Below, piece after piece: positions 46,001-54,718 of a stretch of 64,000 nt of DNA (the stretch's first letter is position 1; each line of letters begins with the position of its first letter). The stretch covers positions 1 to 64,000 of the forward strand of contig NZ_JACJPV010000015.1 of the NCBI RefSeq assembly GCF_014696225.1, given 5' to 3'. The translations under genes and the position numbers were made by a program. This stretch comes from Anabaena sp. FACHB-1237. GTDB taxonomy: Bacteria > Cyanobacteriota > Cyanobacteriia > Cyanobacteriales > Nostocaceae. The notes below the pieces were generated by a model. It made no database searches. It was not told the DNA's origin and saw only the letters and a list, made by a program, of their open reading frames with translations.

Positions 46001-47017
46001 TATGCTCTACACAGATCAAGACGTAAGGATCAACACTCTCATTTTCGACCTAAAATTTTATGTCCATATCGTGCTACTACTAATAGGTTTAGTGTTGATT
46101 TAACAGGTAATTTAGCAGGTTTAACAGATACTACAGCTATATTTTTACGAGATATATATTCTGATGATCCAGATAATTTAAAACTTGATAAACTATACGC
46201 TTTGGTTGCTTTACTTAATTCTAAAGTTTTGGAATTTCGTTATACTGCATTAGGTGGAATTGGAAAATTAACAGGAAAGGGAATATTTGAATATTTTGAA
46301 AATCAAGTTGGTGATCTACCAATTCCTCAGTTTAGTGAAGCAAATAATTCTGATTATCAAGAATTAGCTAAATTAAGTCGAGAATCTCATAATATTTGGC
46401 AAGATCGCTATCAAATTATTAAAATTTATGAAGCTAAAGCGGCGAAAATCCCTAGCCAAGAAGTATCATTAAATGAATATCACAAATTATCTAGTGATTA
46501 TGCTGTAGATATTGAATGGGAAAGTTCTTATGCTAATGAAGAAGGACATTTACTAGAATTGAAAATTGAACCTACTGCAAATGGATATATAATTTGGGGA
46601 CAAGTAACTGATGATCAAGATTGGAAAGAAGGTGATAGAAAATGGATAGAAATAGCTAATGTGAATATTCGCAACCCCTATTTAAGAAGATATATGTTAG
46701 CAAGATTGATTTTTTTAACTGAATTTGATTCATCTTTCCGTCGTAAACAAAAATTATCGCGGGAAATAGGAAACTTAGTGAATATTACTTTTGATATTTT
46801 AAAAGTTAATAGATATGATCAAGATAGATTTAGTAATCTTCGCGCTTTAGAAATTATTGAACAGAGAGTTAAACAGGAAGTTGGTAGATCAGATTTAGAA
46901 ACTGTTTTACTCCGACAATTAGAAATCAAAAATCAAATTGATCAAATTGCCTATCGGTTGTATAAAGTTGAGGAATATGTAGATATTATTGGGCAATCTT
47001 TACAAGTTATTTTATAG
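43094..47017 (+). CDS. single-chain Type IIG restriction-modification enzyme (Eco57I-like)
   Basis: A 1307-residue protein with a PD-(D/E)XK nuclease head: D69 in TTWVDYLL and E85-x-K87 in LMFEAKS. A helical connector follows, then EGIFYTPNYIVRRIV (369-382), SAM motif I DPACGSGSFLLGAF (423 onward), motif IV NPPY (697-700), a target-recognition region and a C-terminal helical part ending RLYKVEEYVDIIGQSL. Having nuclease, methyltransferase and recognition functions in one chain is the hallmark of Type IIG (IIL/IIG) systems (family knowledge). The target is unknown. The frame is intact. It is followed after three bases by a strong hairpin. It is unrelated in sequence to the 10564-14031 protein beyond the shared methyltransferase motifs. 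Confidence 0.9.
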   Translation: MLPLEFQQHLTNLIATAEEMLLSSRVGKPEENTKDRLIKPFLDALGYTPEYRTLEGAIRSLMGTTTWVDYLLRPDLGKHPKLMFEAKSLWDKNIWETNTQQVLDYLRNYSLDIGTQEPVLWIILSNFREWHILRLQDRKPFWSFTLEDLKNDPELVNKVYTCLHRENLSSNRLEAFYSEKTREELGTKFLADLKIWRVIIANGIKKSQPHLSLDKIREAAQIILNRFLLIRLLETFSREMPFNYLGRVYHNWQQTFANLPFIEQLRQAFKSTWLDYNTELFQPSWIDELTIDVEYLESIIVINAVPQQNILDTITGTLANYRSIYNYDFTTLTQDILGTAYEQFLAHQLILFNDVVQILENQKTRKKEGIFYTPNYIVRRIVYQSLQPLVKPKIDQAIELLERGELQQANLVAKSVLEITVIDPACGSGSFLLGAFDYLLTEIKRYNLACQNAKIPENFDLFSHVSPQPIINPEEQILVKMLHGVDRDPQAVLLAKLSLWTRLLRGRPGEYGRRNGSIYSHLPALTLNIRVGDSLIHSPTNLAPFFQQLTIVADLAKIARDTNQSEIERNQAVSNLENTIANINQQVNSVLTAFFASDESINSVVYAIKNRDAEIAEIEAIRELITAKVNSEQTLEPTLKNWTSTELARVKSELMSLETAKKEVIIKRPFNWEIEFSHVFDPRLPKSAQGFSVIIGNPPYFNIDSTFGRGALELKWLKFAYPDIYTDKTDILFYFFRRGFEILKADGYLSFIISRSFIQGDKSRSLREFICKNTKIINIIDFLGHQVFKAGIATCIIQFQRTKPQIEDKFTTFYVLDFDVVKKTFISDDYSLHLSQGVTQVDITQSQLNDHRWQISPYNHIFNIIDSQGVKLRELPECDLVEQGIQTGENKIFAPENGFPSNFPKEKLYQIVKNSGILAYGFVPDNSQLLYIESSENFEDLSIAVQKYLLANRNKLESRAAYKEGSCEWYALHRSRRKDQHSHFRPKILCPYRATTNRFSVDLTGNLAGLTDTTAIFLRDIYSDDPDNLKLDKLYALVALLNSKVLEFRYTALGGIGKLTGKGIFEYFENQVGDLPIPQFSEANNSDYQELAKLSRESHNIWQDRYQIIKIYEAKAAKIPSQEVSLNEYHKLSSDYAVDIEWESSYANEEGHLLELKIEPTANGYIIWGQVTDDQDWKEGDRKWIEIANVNIRNPYLRRYMLARLIFLTEFDSSFRRKQKLSREIGNLVNITFDILKVNRYDQDRFSNLRALEIIEQRVKQEVGRSDLETVLLRQLEIKNQIDQIAYRLYKVEEYVDIIGQSLQVIL

Positions 47018-47020
47018 TAA

Positions 47021-47051
47021 TATCCCCAACTTCTTTAAGAAGTTGGGGATA
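47021..47051 (+). terminator. hairpin terminator of the Type IIG gene
   Basis: TATCCCCAACTTCTT and its complement form a 15-bp perfect stem around one base, starting 3 bases after the stop. It is the same dispersed hairpin family as 6423-6455, with CC-to-TT-type changes kept complementary on both arms. Confidence 0.7.
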
Positions 47052-47121
47052 TACAGCAGTACCCATAAAAAATCCCCTACAAATCGAGGGGATAATATTT
47101 ACTATTCAATTTGAACTGGTA

Positions 47122-47739
47122 TTATCTCAGTAAATAAAGCAATCCAAACAGAATAACCCAAATGACATCCACAAAATGCCAGTAAATTTCCGCCGCTTCA
47201 ATACCAAAGCGTTTATTACTGCTGTAATGTCCAGGAGTACGCGATCGCCATAAAACCGCCAAAATTGCTAATACACCGATAGTAACGTGCAAACCGTGAA
47301 ACCCGGTCAACACATAAAACGCACTAGCGAATAAATTGGTAGTTAAACCAAACTCCAGATGCAGATATTCATAAACCTGGCCACATAGGAAAATAGCACC
47401 CATGATAGCGGTTAAAGCTAACCAAAAGCGCATCCCCTTTTCATCATTCTTCTTAATTGCTGTATCCGCATTATGCATCACAAAACTACTAGCAATTAGC
47501 ACAGAAGTATTAATGATGGGTAGTAACAATTCTAACTCAGGAGAGCCTTCTGGTGGCCACACAGGAAGGGTTGAACGGAAGGTTAAATACGCTCCGAACA
47601 AACCCATAAAAATCATACCTTCCGCTACCAAGAAGACATATATGCCAAATAACCGATGATCTGGATGTGCTTCATGGTGAGATGCAGTAGTGCTATGACT
47701 AACTTGAGTTTTTGCGGTGTCAATAGTTTGACTTTGCAT
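47122..47739 (-). CDS. ctaE: cytochrome c oxidase subunit III
   Basis: A 205-residue, five-helix subunit III of an aa3-type oxidase. Family features are HPDHRLFGIYVFLVAEGMIF, the ELELLLPIINTSVLIASSF region, YVLTGFHGLHVTIG, and the C-terminal EAAEIYWHFVDVIWVILFGL. It is the last gene of the ctaC-ctaD-ctaE operon. A 180-base gap with repeats separates it from ctaD. It stabilises the catalytic subunit rather than carrying metal centres. Confidence 0.96.
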   Translation of the reverse strand: MQSQTIDTAKTQVSHSTTASHHEAHPDHRLFGIYVFLVAEGMIFMGLFGAYLTFRSTLPVWPPEGSPELELLLPIINTSVLIASSFVMHNADTAIKKNDEKGMRFWLALTAIMGAIFLCGQVYEYLHLEFGLTTNLFASAFYVLTGFHGLHVTIGVLAILAVLWRSRTPGHYSSNKRFGIEAAEIYWHFVDVIWVILFGLLYLLR

Positions 47740-47765
47740 GGATTTTATTAAATGAATTGGTATCT

Positions 47766-47882
47766 ACAAAGTGGTGCAGGCATCTTGCCTGCTTAACCTG
47801 AAAAAGTAGCGAAGGCATCTTGCCTGCTTAACTACTAAAAGCTTAAGTTTGAGATGGTGCGTTAAGCTGTCGCTAACGCACC
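47766..47882. repeat. repeats and hairpin between ctaD and ctaE
   Basis: Two short GCAGGCATCTTGCCTGC / GAAGGCATCTTGCCTGC palindromes (about 47777 and 47810) are followed by the hairpin GGTGCGTTA ... TAACGCACC at 47856-47882. The hairpin lies between operon genes and could reduce ctaE expression relative to ctaD. That is inferred from position only. Confidence 0.65.
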
Positions 47883-47920
47883 CTACAAACTACTACAAAC
47901 TGATAGCTGACAGCTAAAAG

Positions 47921-49579
47921 CTACGAACTTAACACAGCTTCCGGTTCAATTGTTCCTTTATTTTCTCGCTTTAAACCATAGTCATAAGGACCATTTGTTA
48001 AAACTGGCAACTCTTCAAAATTCTCAATAGCAGGTGGAGATGTAGTATTCCACTCCAAGGTTAAACCACGCCAAGGATTATTACCCGCTTTTTCTCCATA
48101 CAACCAACTCCAAAGAGCATTAATTAAAAATGGTATGGTAGAAACCGCTAAAATGTAAGAACCATAGGTACAAATTTCATTCAATAGTGCAAATTTAGGA
48201 TCATACTGGGCAATACGACGGTTCATACCCATTAATCCTAATTTGTGCATGGGTAAAAATGTCATATTGATACCCACAATGGTTAAAACAAAATGAACCT
48301 TTGCCCAAAATTCATTAACTTTCCGCCCCGTAATTTTGGGAAACCAGTGATAAGTAGCGGCAAAAATGCCTAAGACACTACCACCAAACAACACATAATG
48401 TAAGTGGGCAACTACAAAGTAGGTATCATGAACATGAATATCAAACGGAACAGAAGCTAACATAATGCCGCTTACTCCTCCCATCACGAAAGTACCTACA
48501 AAACCCATAGCGAATAACATGGCACTATTGAGTTGAATTTTGCCACCCCACATCGTTGCTAACCAACTAAAAATTTTGATTCCTGTAGGTACGGCAATGA
48601 TCATGGTTAAAATCATGAAAAACATCCGTAACCATCCAGGAATACCACTGGTAAACATATGGTGCGCCCAAACAATTAACCCTAAGAAGCTAATAGCTAT
48701 AGAAGAATAGGCGATCGCTTGATACCCAAAAATCGGTTTACGAGAATGAACGGGAATAATCTCAGAAATTGCCCCAAAAAACGGCAAAATCATAATATAA
48801 ACTGCTGGATGGGAATAAAACCAAAACATATGTTGGTAAACCACCGGATCTCCACCACCAGTAGGGTTAAAAAACGAAGTTCCTGCTAACAAGTCAAAAG
48901 CTAACAGTATTAACCCTGCGGCCAAAACAGGAGTAGAAACCAGCACCAAAGCAGAGGTAGACAACATTGCCCAACAAAACAAAGGCATTTGGTTTAAACC
49001 CATACTAGGTACACGCATTTTCAGAATTGTCACAAAGAAATTGAGCGCTCCCAAAATTGAAGAAGTACCCAACAATAACACGCTAATAATCCAAATTGCC
49101 TCGCCCACCTGTCCCGTCATTAAACTTAAAGGCGGATAAGAAGTCCAACCAGCATCAGGGGCATCACCCACTACTAAACTAGCAATTAGTAACAAACCTC
49201 CCACGGGAATCATCCAAAAAGCCACCGCATTTAAACGCGGAAAAGCCATATCCCGTGCCCCAATCATCAAAGGAATAAGATAGTTGGCAAAACCTGCACC
49301 TGCCGGAACAATCCACAGGAAAATCATTATAGTAGCGTGCAGCGTAAATAAACCGTTGTAAACTTCTGGAGTAACAAAATCCGGATCAGGAGTCCGCAAT
49401 TCTGTCCGCACTAACTCCGCTAAAACACCACCAACTAAATAAAAAACGAACGAAGTGACTAAATACTGAATACCGATCACTTTATGATCAGTATTAAAAG
49501 TAAAGTAATCTGTCCAAGGACGAATGGCAGATACTTCTGTATGGTTATGAGAAGATTCTTCTAAATGTATTTGTGTCAT
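47921..49579 (-). CDS. ctaD: cytochrome c oxidase subunit I
   Basis: A 552-residue, twelve-helix catalytic subunit. Haem and copper ligands are visible: LHATIMIFLW (low-spin haem His), SHPAVYIMILP (CuB His with the cross-linked Tyr), VWAHHMFTSG (the CuB His pair) and DTYFVVAHLHYVLFGG (haem a3 and low-spin haem His). It reduces O2 to water and pumps protons in the respiratory chain. The ATG at 49579 (MTQIHLEESSHN) was chosen; the longer frame would overlap the end of ctaC. It lies 10 bases after ctaC. Confidence 0.97.
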   Translation of the reverse strand: MTQIHLEESSHNHTEVSAIRPWTDYFTFNTDHKVIGIQYLVTSFVFYLVGGVLAELVRTELRTPDPDFVTPEVYNGLFTLHATIMIFLWIVPAGAGFANYLIPLMIGARDMAFPRLNAVAFWMIPVGGLLLIASLVVGDAPDAGWTSYPPLSLMTGQVGEAIWIISVLLLGTSSILGALNFFVTILKMRVPSMGLNQMPLFCWAMLSTSALVLVSTPVLAAGLILLAFDLLAGTSFFNPTGGGDPVVYQHMFWFYSHPAVYIMILPFFGAISEIIPVHSRKPIFGYQAIAYSSIAISFLGLIVWAHHMFTSGIPGWLRMFFMILTMIIAVPTGIKIFSWLATMWGGKIQLNSAMLFAMGFVGTFVMGGVSGIMLASVPFDIHVHDTYFVVAHLHYVLFGGSVLGIFAATYHWFPKITGRKVNEFWAKVHFVLTIVGINMTFLPMHKLGLMGMNRRIAQYDPKFALLNEICTYGSYILAVSTIPFLINALWSWLYGEKAGNNPWRGLTLEWNTTSPPAIENFEELPVLTNGPYDYGLKRENKGTIEPEAVLSS

Positions 49580-49589
49580 ATTGAGGATT

Positions 49590-50576
49590 TTATTGATGCA
49601 ACTGATGTAGCGATTGAGTATTAATGCCCATATCTTTGATATAAGGGGCAAGAAATTGATCCGCCGTCATGTCGCTAGGATTCATAGCTACAGTTTCATT
49701 GAGATGATCTTTATTAGCTACTAGTTGTTCTTGCATCCATTTATCAAAATCTGCTTGTGCTTCTACCACTACAGGAGTTTTCATCACACCGTGATAAGGT
49801 CCACATAATTCAGCACAGATGACCTCATAATCACCTGGTTTTCTAGGTGTAAACCGGAATTTACTTTCTCTACCGGGGATCGCATCTTGTTTCATGCGAA
49901 ACTCTGGTATCCAAAAAGCATGGATTACATCACTAGCAGTCATGCTGATTTCTACAGTTTTGCCAATGGGAAGATGTAACTCACCAGTAGTAATACCGGT
50001 ATCATTGTAAGTAAATAACCAAGCATACTGCATAGCAGAAACACTGATATTTAAGTCAGCAGTATATTCTGCGGGTTGATCTTCTTCTGATTGAATTAAA
50101 GTAGCGCCAGGGCTATGGGAATGGGAGTTATGACTAGTGGACATAGGCATAGCCGCCATAGTATCTGGTTTTAATGAAGATAACTGTGCCATTATTGGTG
50201 CATCATGACCACCATGGGGATCAAAACCACCAGAAGCATTATAAACTTCAAAACTGTAGACAGAAATACCGAGAACGATAATTGCAGGGATCGCAGTCCA
50301 GAGAATTTCTAAAGGTATATTACCTTCAATATGTGGACCATCTTCATTGTCACCTGGACGACGACGATATTTGAAAGCAGAGTAAATTAAAACACTTTCT
50401 ACAATCACAAATATGCCGAAGGAGACAGTCACCATACTGTTAAATAGACCATCTACCAACACAGCTTCATCGGAGGCAGCTACGGGCATAAGTCCATTAT
50501 TTTGTCCATACCACAAACTAGCGAGGGTAAGAACAATACCAATAAGTAAAGTCCAAATAGAACGTGGAATTTTCAC
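49590..50576 (-). CDS. ctaC: cytochrome c oxidase subunit II
   Basis: A 328-residue subunit with an N-terminal signal/anchor, two transmembrane helices (about 35-60 and 85-108) and a periplasmic cupredoxin domain. The CuA centre is visible as a His in VIHAFWIPEF and CAELCGPYHGVMK (two Cys, His, Met). A His/Ser-rich linker (MPMSTSHNSHSHSPG) precedes the domain. It accepts electrons from plastocyanin or cytochrome c6/cM. It is the first gene of the operon ctaC-ctaD-ctaE, facing ctaA across 720 bases. Confidence 0.96.
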   Translation of the reverse strand: MKIPRSIWTLLIGIVLTLASLWYGQNNGLMPVAASDEAVLVDGLFNSMVTVSFGIFVIVESVLIYSAFKYRRRPGDNEDGPHIEGNIPLEILWTAIPAIIVLGISVYSFEVYNASGGFDPHGGHDAPIMAQLSSLKPDTMAAMPMSTSHNSHSHSPGATLIQSEEDQPAEYTADLNISVSAMQYAWLFTYNDTGITTGELHLPIGKTVEISMTASDVIHAFWIPEFRMKQDAIPGRESKFRFTPRKPGDYEVICAELCGPYHGVMKTPVVVEAQADFDKWMQEQLVANKDHLNETVAMNPSDMTADQFLAPYIKDMGINTQSLHQLHQ

Positions 50577-50647
50577 GGCAGAGTCCCATGAATTGATTAT
50601 GTTGTTAATAAGTAGTCAGCCGTCAGGAGTCCCCATAAACGACACTA

Positions 50648-50843
50648 TTAGCTTACGCTATCAGCTACAAATCGCTGATTTGTTTAGTTTATACACCCGC
50701 TATGAAATTCATTTCGTGGCTAATAGCTAAAGTTTACTAAAGTAAACTAATAAACAATATTGTGGTTATTTAGTCATCTCTAGATGACTTTTGCTATCGG
50801 ACTGGGAATAAATTCCCAGTCGGGCTATGGGTTTTACGTTAAG
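50648..50843. repeat. multi-hairpin dispersed repeat, long copy
   Basis: Consecutive modules: AGCTACAAATCGCTGATTTGTTTAG-like hairpin, GAAATTCATTTC, AGTTTACTAAAGTAAACT, AGTCATCTCTAGATGACT and GACTGGGAATAAATTCCCAGTC. Three related copies exist at 19651-19790 (reverse), 23295-23393 and 60848-61074. It occupies the ctaC-proximal part of the 720-base ctaC/ctaA gap. The remainder (50850-51296) is AT-rich with no recognised gene. Confidence 0.8.
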
Positions 50844-51296
50844 TTCACAGCAATAAGTATTTTACTTACTCCTCGATCTTCTACTTACTAGGCTAGTTTA
50901 GCCTAACGAATCTAATTGCCATTGGTGTGAAATCTTTATTAATTTTTTGCATTAACATCCTATTTATAAGCTATTTACTAGTACAACGTAGATCCATATC
51001 TCGAATTATCTTGTTAACAAACCATGACCTTTAGTAAAAAAATTTAAGGAAAATTTCAGGATTTTTAGTTAACTAGTGCTGATCAATTACTGATTAATTA
51101 CTCTCATTTTAAAAAAAAGCACAAATTCTTACAGCTAAAACTAGCTAAATTGATCCAAAGTATAAGAGTCAGTTAATCGTCATTCTGTCTGACAAATAAA
51201 CTAGGTGCATATTAGCTAGACCATCGAAATAGAGAATTACAGCAGTTTTCAACTATTTAAACCACATATTAATTTCTGTGTTTCTAATGTACCTTA

Positions 51297-51454
51297 TACT
51301 TCCTTTTACTAATTTGCATTTGCTAATAAAGTATTTTTTACTTCCCTTAGTTAATGCTTATTCACAGGAAATAAAAACTGTGGTTTATAGACCTGAAAAT
51401 AGCTGTATTCAACAAATTCAAGCAAAAACTGGTGAACAAAGGTATTGTGAATGA
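51297..51454 (+). CDS. small hypothetical protein translationally coupled to ctaA
   Basis: A 52-codon frame MYLILPFTNLHLLIKYFLLP followed by LVNAYSQEIKTVVYRPENS and ending GEQRYCE. It has a hydrophobic, signal-peptide-like start with a plausible NAYS-Q cleavage region and a short exported tail with two Cys. Its TGA overlaps the ctaA ATG (ATGA at 51451-51454), which suggests coupling. It was not recognised as a known family. There is no clear Shine-Dalgarno, so it could be chance. Confidence 0.45.
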
Positions 51455-52416
51455 GTGAATTTGTCTTAGAACCACAAAATCAACACAATGAAACGGGTAG
51501 AGGTAAACCCCCTGTGGTTGCCCAAACACAAGCCCAAGATTTAATTCGGCGGTTAGTGTGGAAAATATCCATAGCCACCTTAGTTTTAATGGCTATAGGC
51601 AGTGCTACCAGGGTAATGAATGCCGGTTTAGCCTGTCCTGACTGGCCTTTATGCTATGGCGAATTAGTTCCAGCTAAACAAATGAATCTCCAGGTATTTC
51701 TGGAATGGTTTCATCGTTTGGATGCTGCTTTAATTGGCATAAGTGCGATCGCTTTATCTGGTTTATCTTGGTGGTATCGTCGTTCTTTACCTGGTTGGCT
51801 ACCTTGGGCTGCTACTTTTGCACTGTTCTTAATTGTCTTTCAAGGCATATTAGGCGGCCTCACGGTGACAGAATTATTACGTTTTGATATTGTCACAGCC
51901 CATTTAGGTACAGCTTTATTATTTTTCATGACTTTGTTAGTTATTGGTACAGCTTTAACTCCCTATCAAGGTACGGGAAATGTCGGTAAATTACCTTGGG
52001 TGGGTTTAAGTGCAGTAACTTTCGTCTATTTGCAAAGTCTTTTAGGTGCTTTAGTAGGTTCTCGTTGGGCTTTACATCAATGTTTTGCAGGAGATGAACT
52101 TTGTGATGTGATGTACAGCCATATTTTCGGCTTAGTACCCCCCACAATAGCAACTTTGGCAGTTGTACTCATTTCTTGGAAAACACCAGCCTTACACCCC
52201 GTTTTACGCAGGTTGGCAAATATGGCAGGTAGTTTGTTGATTTTACAGCTACTTTTAGGTATGGCTACATTTCGCTTACATCTACAAGTTGAACCTTTAA
52301 CTGTTTCTCACCAAGCTATAGGTGCTACTTTATTAGGTACTTTGGTAGTGTTTACGGTTTTGTCTGTGCGTGATTTATTTCATAATGGCAGTCAGAAGTC
52401 AGCTATCAGCAGCTAG
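51451..52416 (+). CDS. ctaA: haem A synthase (COX15/CtaA family)
   Basis: Oxidises the C8 methyl of haem O to a formyl group, giving haem A for the adjacent aa3 oxidase. The 321-residue protein has about eight membrane helices in two repeats and conserved His in EWFHRLDA, VTAHLGTALL, LHQCF and VSHQAIGATLL, plus SATRVMNAGLACPDWPLCYG. The CPDWPLC and HQCFAGDELC cysteine pairs fit the family's extracytoplasmic loops. It reads divergently from the cta operon. The ATG overlaps a small upstream frame. Confidence 0.95.
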   Translation: MSEFVLEPQNQHNETGRGKPPVVAQTQAQDLIRRLVWKISIATLVLMAIGSATRVMNAGLACPDWPLCYGELVPAKQMNLQVFLEWFHRLDAALIGISAIALSGLSWWYRRSLPGWLPWAATFALFLIVFQGILGGLTVTELLRFDIVTAHLGTALLFFMTLLVIGTALTPYQGTGNVGKLPWVGLSAVTFVYLQSLLGALVGSRWALHQCFAGDELCDVMYSHIFGLVPPTIATLAVVLISWKTPALHPVLRRLANMAGSLLILQLLLGMATFRLHLQVEPLTVSHQAIGATLLGTLVVFTVLSVRDLFHNGSQKSAISS

Positions 52417-52568
52417 TTATACCAATTCTTAATCAATGATACAAGTATTCTCTGCACTTTCTAGATTTGTATCAATCTGATAAAAGGAGTTACGAGTAAG
52501 TATTTTCACATCCCACACTTCACCATACTAGATAGCTAGTTCATCAACAATAAGGAAAGAGAGTCACT

Positions 52569-53525
52569 ATGGTTGAGAGTAACGTCTCTCGTCGCCACCA
52601 CGATACATTCTTACAGGTGGTTCAAAGCTATTACCAATTAACTAAGCCTCGCATTATCCCCTTACTATTAATCACCACTGCCGGTAGTATGTGGATAGCG
52701 GCTAAAGGTGAAGTTGATCCTTGGCTATTAATTATCACAATGATTGGAGGCACTTTAGCAGCAGCTAGTGCTCAAACTATTAACTGTATCTATGATCGAG
52801 ATATAGATTATGATATGGAACGGACGCGCCACCGTCCTATGCCTTCTGGCAGAATACAACCCAGGGATGCTTTGATTTTTGCCATTGCTTTAGCTGTTGT
52901 CTCTTTTACTACTCTTACAGTATTCGCTAATCTACTTGCAGCCGTTTTAGCTTTTTCTGGTATAGTATTCTATGTTTTGATCTATACTCATTTGTTAAAA
53001 CGTCATAGCACCCACAACATTGTTATTGGTGGTGCGGCGGGTGCTATACCTGCTTTAGTAGGCTGGGCAGCAGTCACAGATACTTTAAGTTGGACAGCGT
53101 GGTTGCTTTTTGCCATCGTCTTCCTATGGACTCCTCCCCATTTTTGGGCTTTAGCTTTAATGATCCGTGATGATTATGCTAAGGTGGGAATACCGATGTT
53201 ACCTGTGGTAGTTGGAGATCAGGCCACTGTACGTCAAATTTGGTTTTATACCATAATTACTGTTACAGCTACCGTATTACTATTTTATCCGTTACACGCT
53301 AGTGGTATTGTATATGTAGTCATTGCTTTAACTTTGGGTGGTGTATTTGTTCACAAGTCTTGGCGGTTATTACAAAACCCTCAAGATAAAACAATTGCTA
53401 GAGAGTTGTTTTTATATTCCATTTCTTACATGATGTTATTATGTTTAGGAATGGTGGTAGATAGTCTACCTATTACACATCATTTAGTTAGTACCACTGT
53501 TAGTTATTTGCATTTGCTAGTTTAG
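52569..53525 (+). CDS. ctaB: protohaem IX farnesyltransferase (haem O synthase)
   Basis: A UbiA-type prenyltransferase of 318 residues that farnesylates haem B to haem O, the substrate of CtaA. Motifs: [20 protein letters not shown], the Asp-rich [20 protein letters not shown], and the second loop [17 protein letters not shown] with [13 protein letters not shown]. It has nine predicted membrane helices. AAGGAAAGAG lies just upstream of the ATG. It follows ctaA by 152 bases on the same strand, and together they supply haem A to the divergent ctaCDE operon. Confidence 0.96.
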   Translation: MVESNVSRRHHDTFLQVVQSYYQLTKPRIIPLLLITTAGSMWIAAKGEVDPWLLIITMIGGTLAAASAQTINCIYDRDIDYDMERTRHRPMPSGRIQPRDALIFAIALAVVSFTTLTVFANLLAAVLAFSGIVFYVLIYTHLLKRHSTHNIVIGGAAGAIPALVGWAAVTDTLSWTAWLLFAIVFLWTPPHFWALALMIRDDYAKVGIPMLPVVVGDQATVRQIWFYTIITVTATVLLFYPLHASGIVYVVIALTLGGVFVHKSWRLLQNPQDKTIARELFLYSISYMMLLCLGMVVDSLPITHHLVSTTVSYLHLLV

Positions 53526-53532
53526 CAATGTT

Positions 53533-53567
53533 AGCGATCGCTTTTCTTAGTTGAATAAGCGATCGCT
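53533..53567 (+). terminator. HIP1-based inverted repeat after ctaB
   Basis: AGCGATCGCTT and its complement AAGCGATCGCT form a perfect 11-bp stem with a 13-base loop, beginning 8 bases after the ctaB stop. Both arms contain a HIP1 octamer. A terminator role is inferred. The following 53582-53961 stretch holds a truncated TAAGCTG...GCAAGCAAGATGCTT repeat (about 53680-53727) and no gene. Confidence 0.6.
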
Positions 53568-53961
53568 CACTATGTAATTATTTTCACTTTTAACTTAGAT
53601 GACGTGTACAAACCATAGCTAAACCCAATTAATCATAAATACTTTTGTACTTTTTTAGACTAGCAAATACTATAAGCTGTGTTGTTTTTAATTTGCATAA
53701 CAGATGCAAGCAAGATGCTTACACTAACATATATTTTATTAGTATATAACATATTAGTAATATAGTAGTATATCAGCATATTGCTTACACTAATATAATT
53801 TATTGAGGTATTGAGGTAAAATGATGACCCAAAATATTAATATCTCTTATCTACTAAATATTGGGATTAATAAGGCATACAGAAAATAGCAAAAGAATAC
53901 AGAAATTAATCTGTATAATGCGTTGTGTAATATATGGATGAAAGCTAACTGCTGACTGCTT

Positions 53962-54342
53962 TTAGTCTTCCAAAGACTTTGCTTGTACTTCCACCGCTGT
54001 AACATCAATAGTACCATCCGGAGCAAATCTTTGAAAATGATTATTTGTCACTGATAAAATTTCTCCACAGTTCATACATTGAAATTGACTATTATTCAAC
54101 GCAGTTTGTTCATGACCACACATAGGACATTTATCAGTAATTATACTTTTGCTTAACCACCACCGCAAACCAAAAAAAAGCACGATAGGCAAAAATAATA
54201 TTAAACCAAAAATAAACAATAAAGACTTGACTAGCCAACCTAAACCTAATGATGTTATAATCCAAGCGATTATTAATAAAGTTAACCAAGGACGAACCTG
54301 TTCAAAATCTAATTGTAAGTTTTTAAAATTCATATTTTTCAC
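53962..54342 (-). CDS. membrane protein with C-terminal zinc ribbon
   Basis: A 126-residue protein with two hydrophobic segments (about 17-35 and 40-60: LTLLIIAWIITSLGLGWL and LLFIFGLILFLPIVLFF), then a zinc-ribbon with CPMCG and CMNCG pairs 18 residues apart, and a short acidic tail (VTAVEVQAKSLED). Starts at residue 1 or the Met at position 4 are equally possible. I know of similar small proteins in cyanobacteria without an assigned function. It is convergent with ctaB across a repeat-containing gap. Confidence 0.75.
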   Translation of the reverse strand: MKNMNFKNLQLDFEQVRPWLTLLIIAWIITSLGLGWLVKSLLFIFGLILFLPIVLFFGLRWWLSKSIITDKCPMCGHEQTALNNSQFQCMNCGEILSVTNNHFQRFAPDGTIDVTAVEVQAKSLED

Positions 54343-54405
54343 TTTTGCTATTTGTGCTAGTGGATGTAATTTGAGAATAACGAACTTTTGCCAGTAATGA
54401 AGTAG

Positions 54406-54512
54406 TAAGCTAATGTGCGGCTAAACTGTATAATTAAAAAACCTGAAGTTACAGTAGCACAAGCATCTTGCTTGTATTAATTATTCATTCAAGTTAAAGA
54501 CACAACAGCTTA
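54406..54512. repeat. full-length copy of the TAAGCTGTTGTGC repeat family
   Basis: Termini TAAGCTAATGTGC and (GA)CACAACAGCTTA, with the interior ACTGTATAATTAAAAAACCTGAAGTT-type segment (in two pieces) and the CACAAGCATCTTGCTTG palindrome. Its right boundary coincides with the break in the glycosyltransferase remnant at 54513-54666. Confidence 0.85.
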
Positions 54513-54666
54513 TCTTCCGTAAACCATCTACAAGACGATAATGCAAAACCAAGTCTTCCGTAGGAACAAAACCAGAAAAAATAACGCGATCGCTCATGCC
54601 TAAATCTGATGATAACTGTACTAGTACAGCTTGGCGTAAATAAACCAACCATTTTAAGTCATTCAA
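54513..54666 (-). pseudogene. glycosyltransferase (GT4-like) internal fragment
   Basis: About 50 residues contain LGMSDRVIFSGFVPTEDLVL and HYRLVDG, the part of GT-B glycosyltransferases just before the nucleotide-sugar binding Glu motif (family pattern: V-x-F-x-G-x-V-x-x-x-x-L-x-x-x-Y). The frame then passes into the repeat element at 54512 (KISCCVFNLNE), so homology ends exactly at the element's terminus. Both flanks of a normal 350-400 residue enzyme are missing. It is presumably a decayed gene cut by the MITE-like repeat or by deletion. Confidence 0.65.
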
Positions 54667-54718
54667 AAGCCTATACTATCTTCCTTTTGACTTTTGAATA
54701 TTTAATATCAGGAAATAT

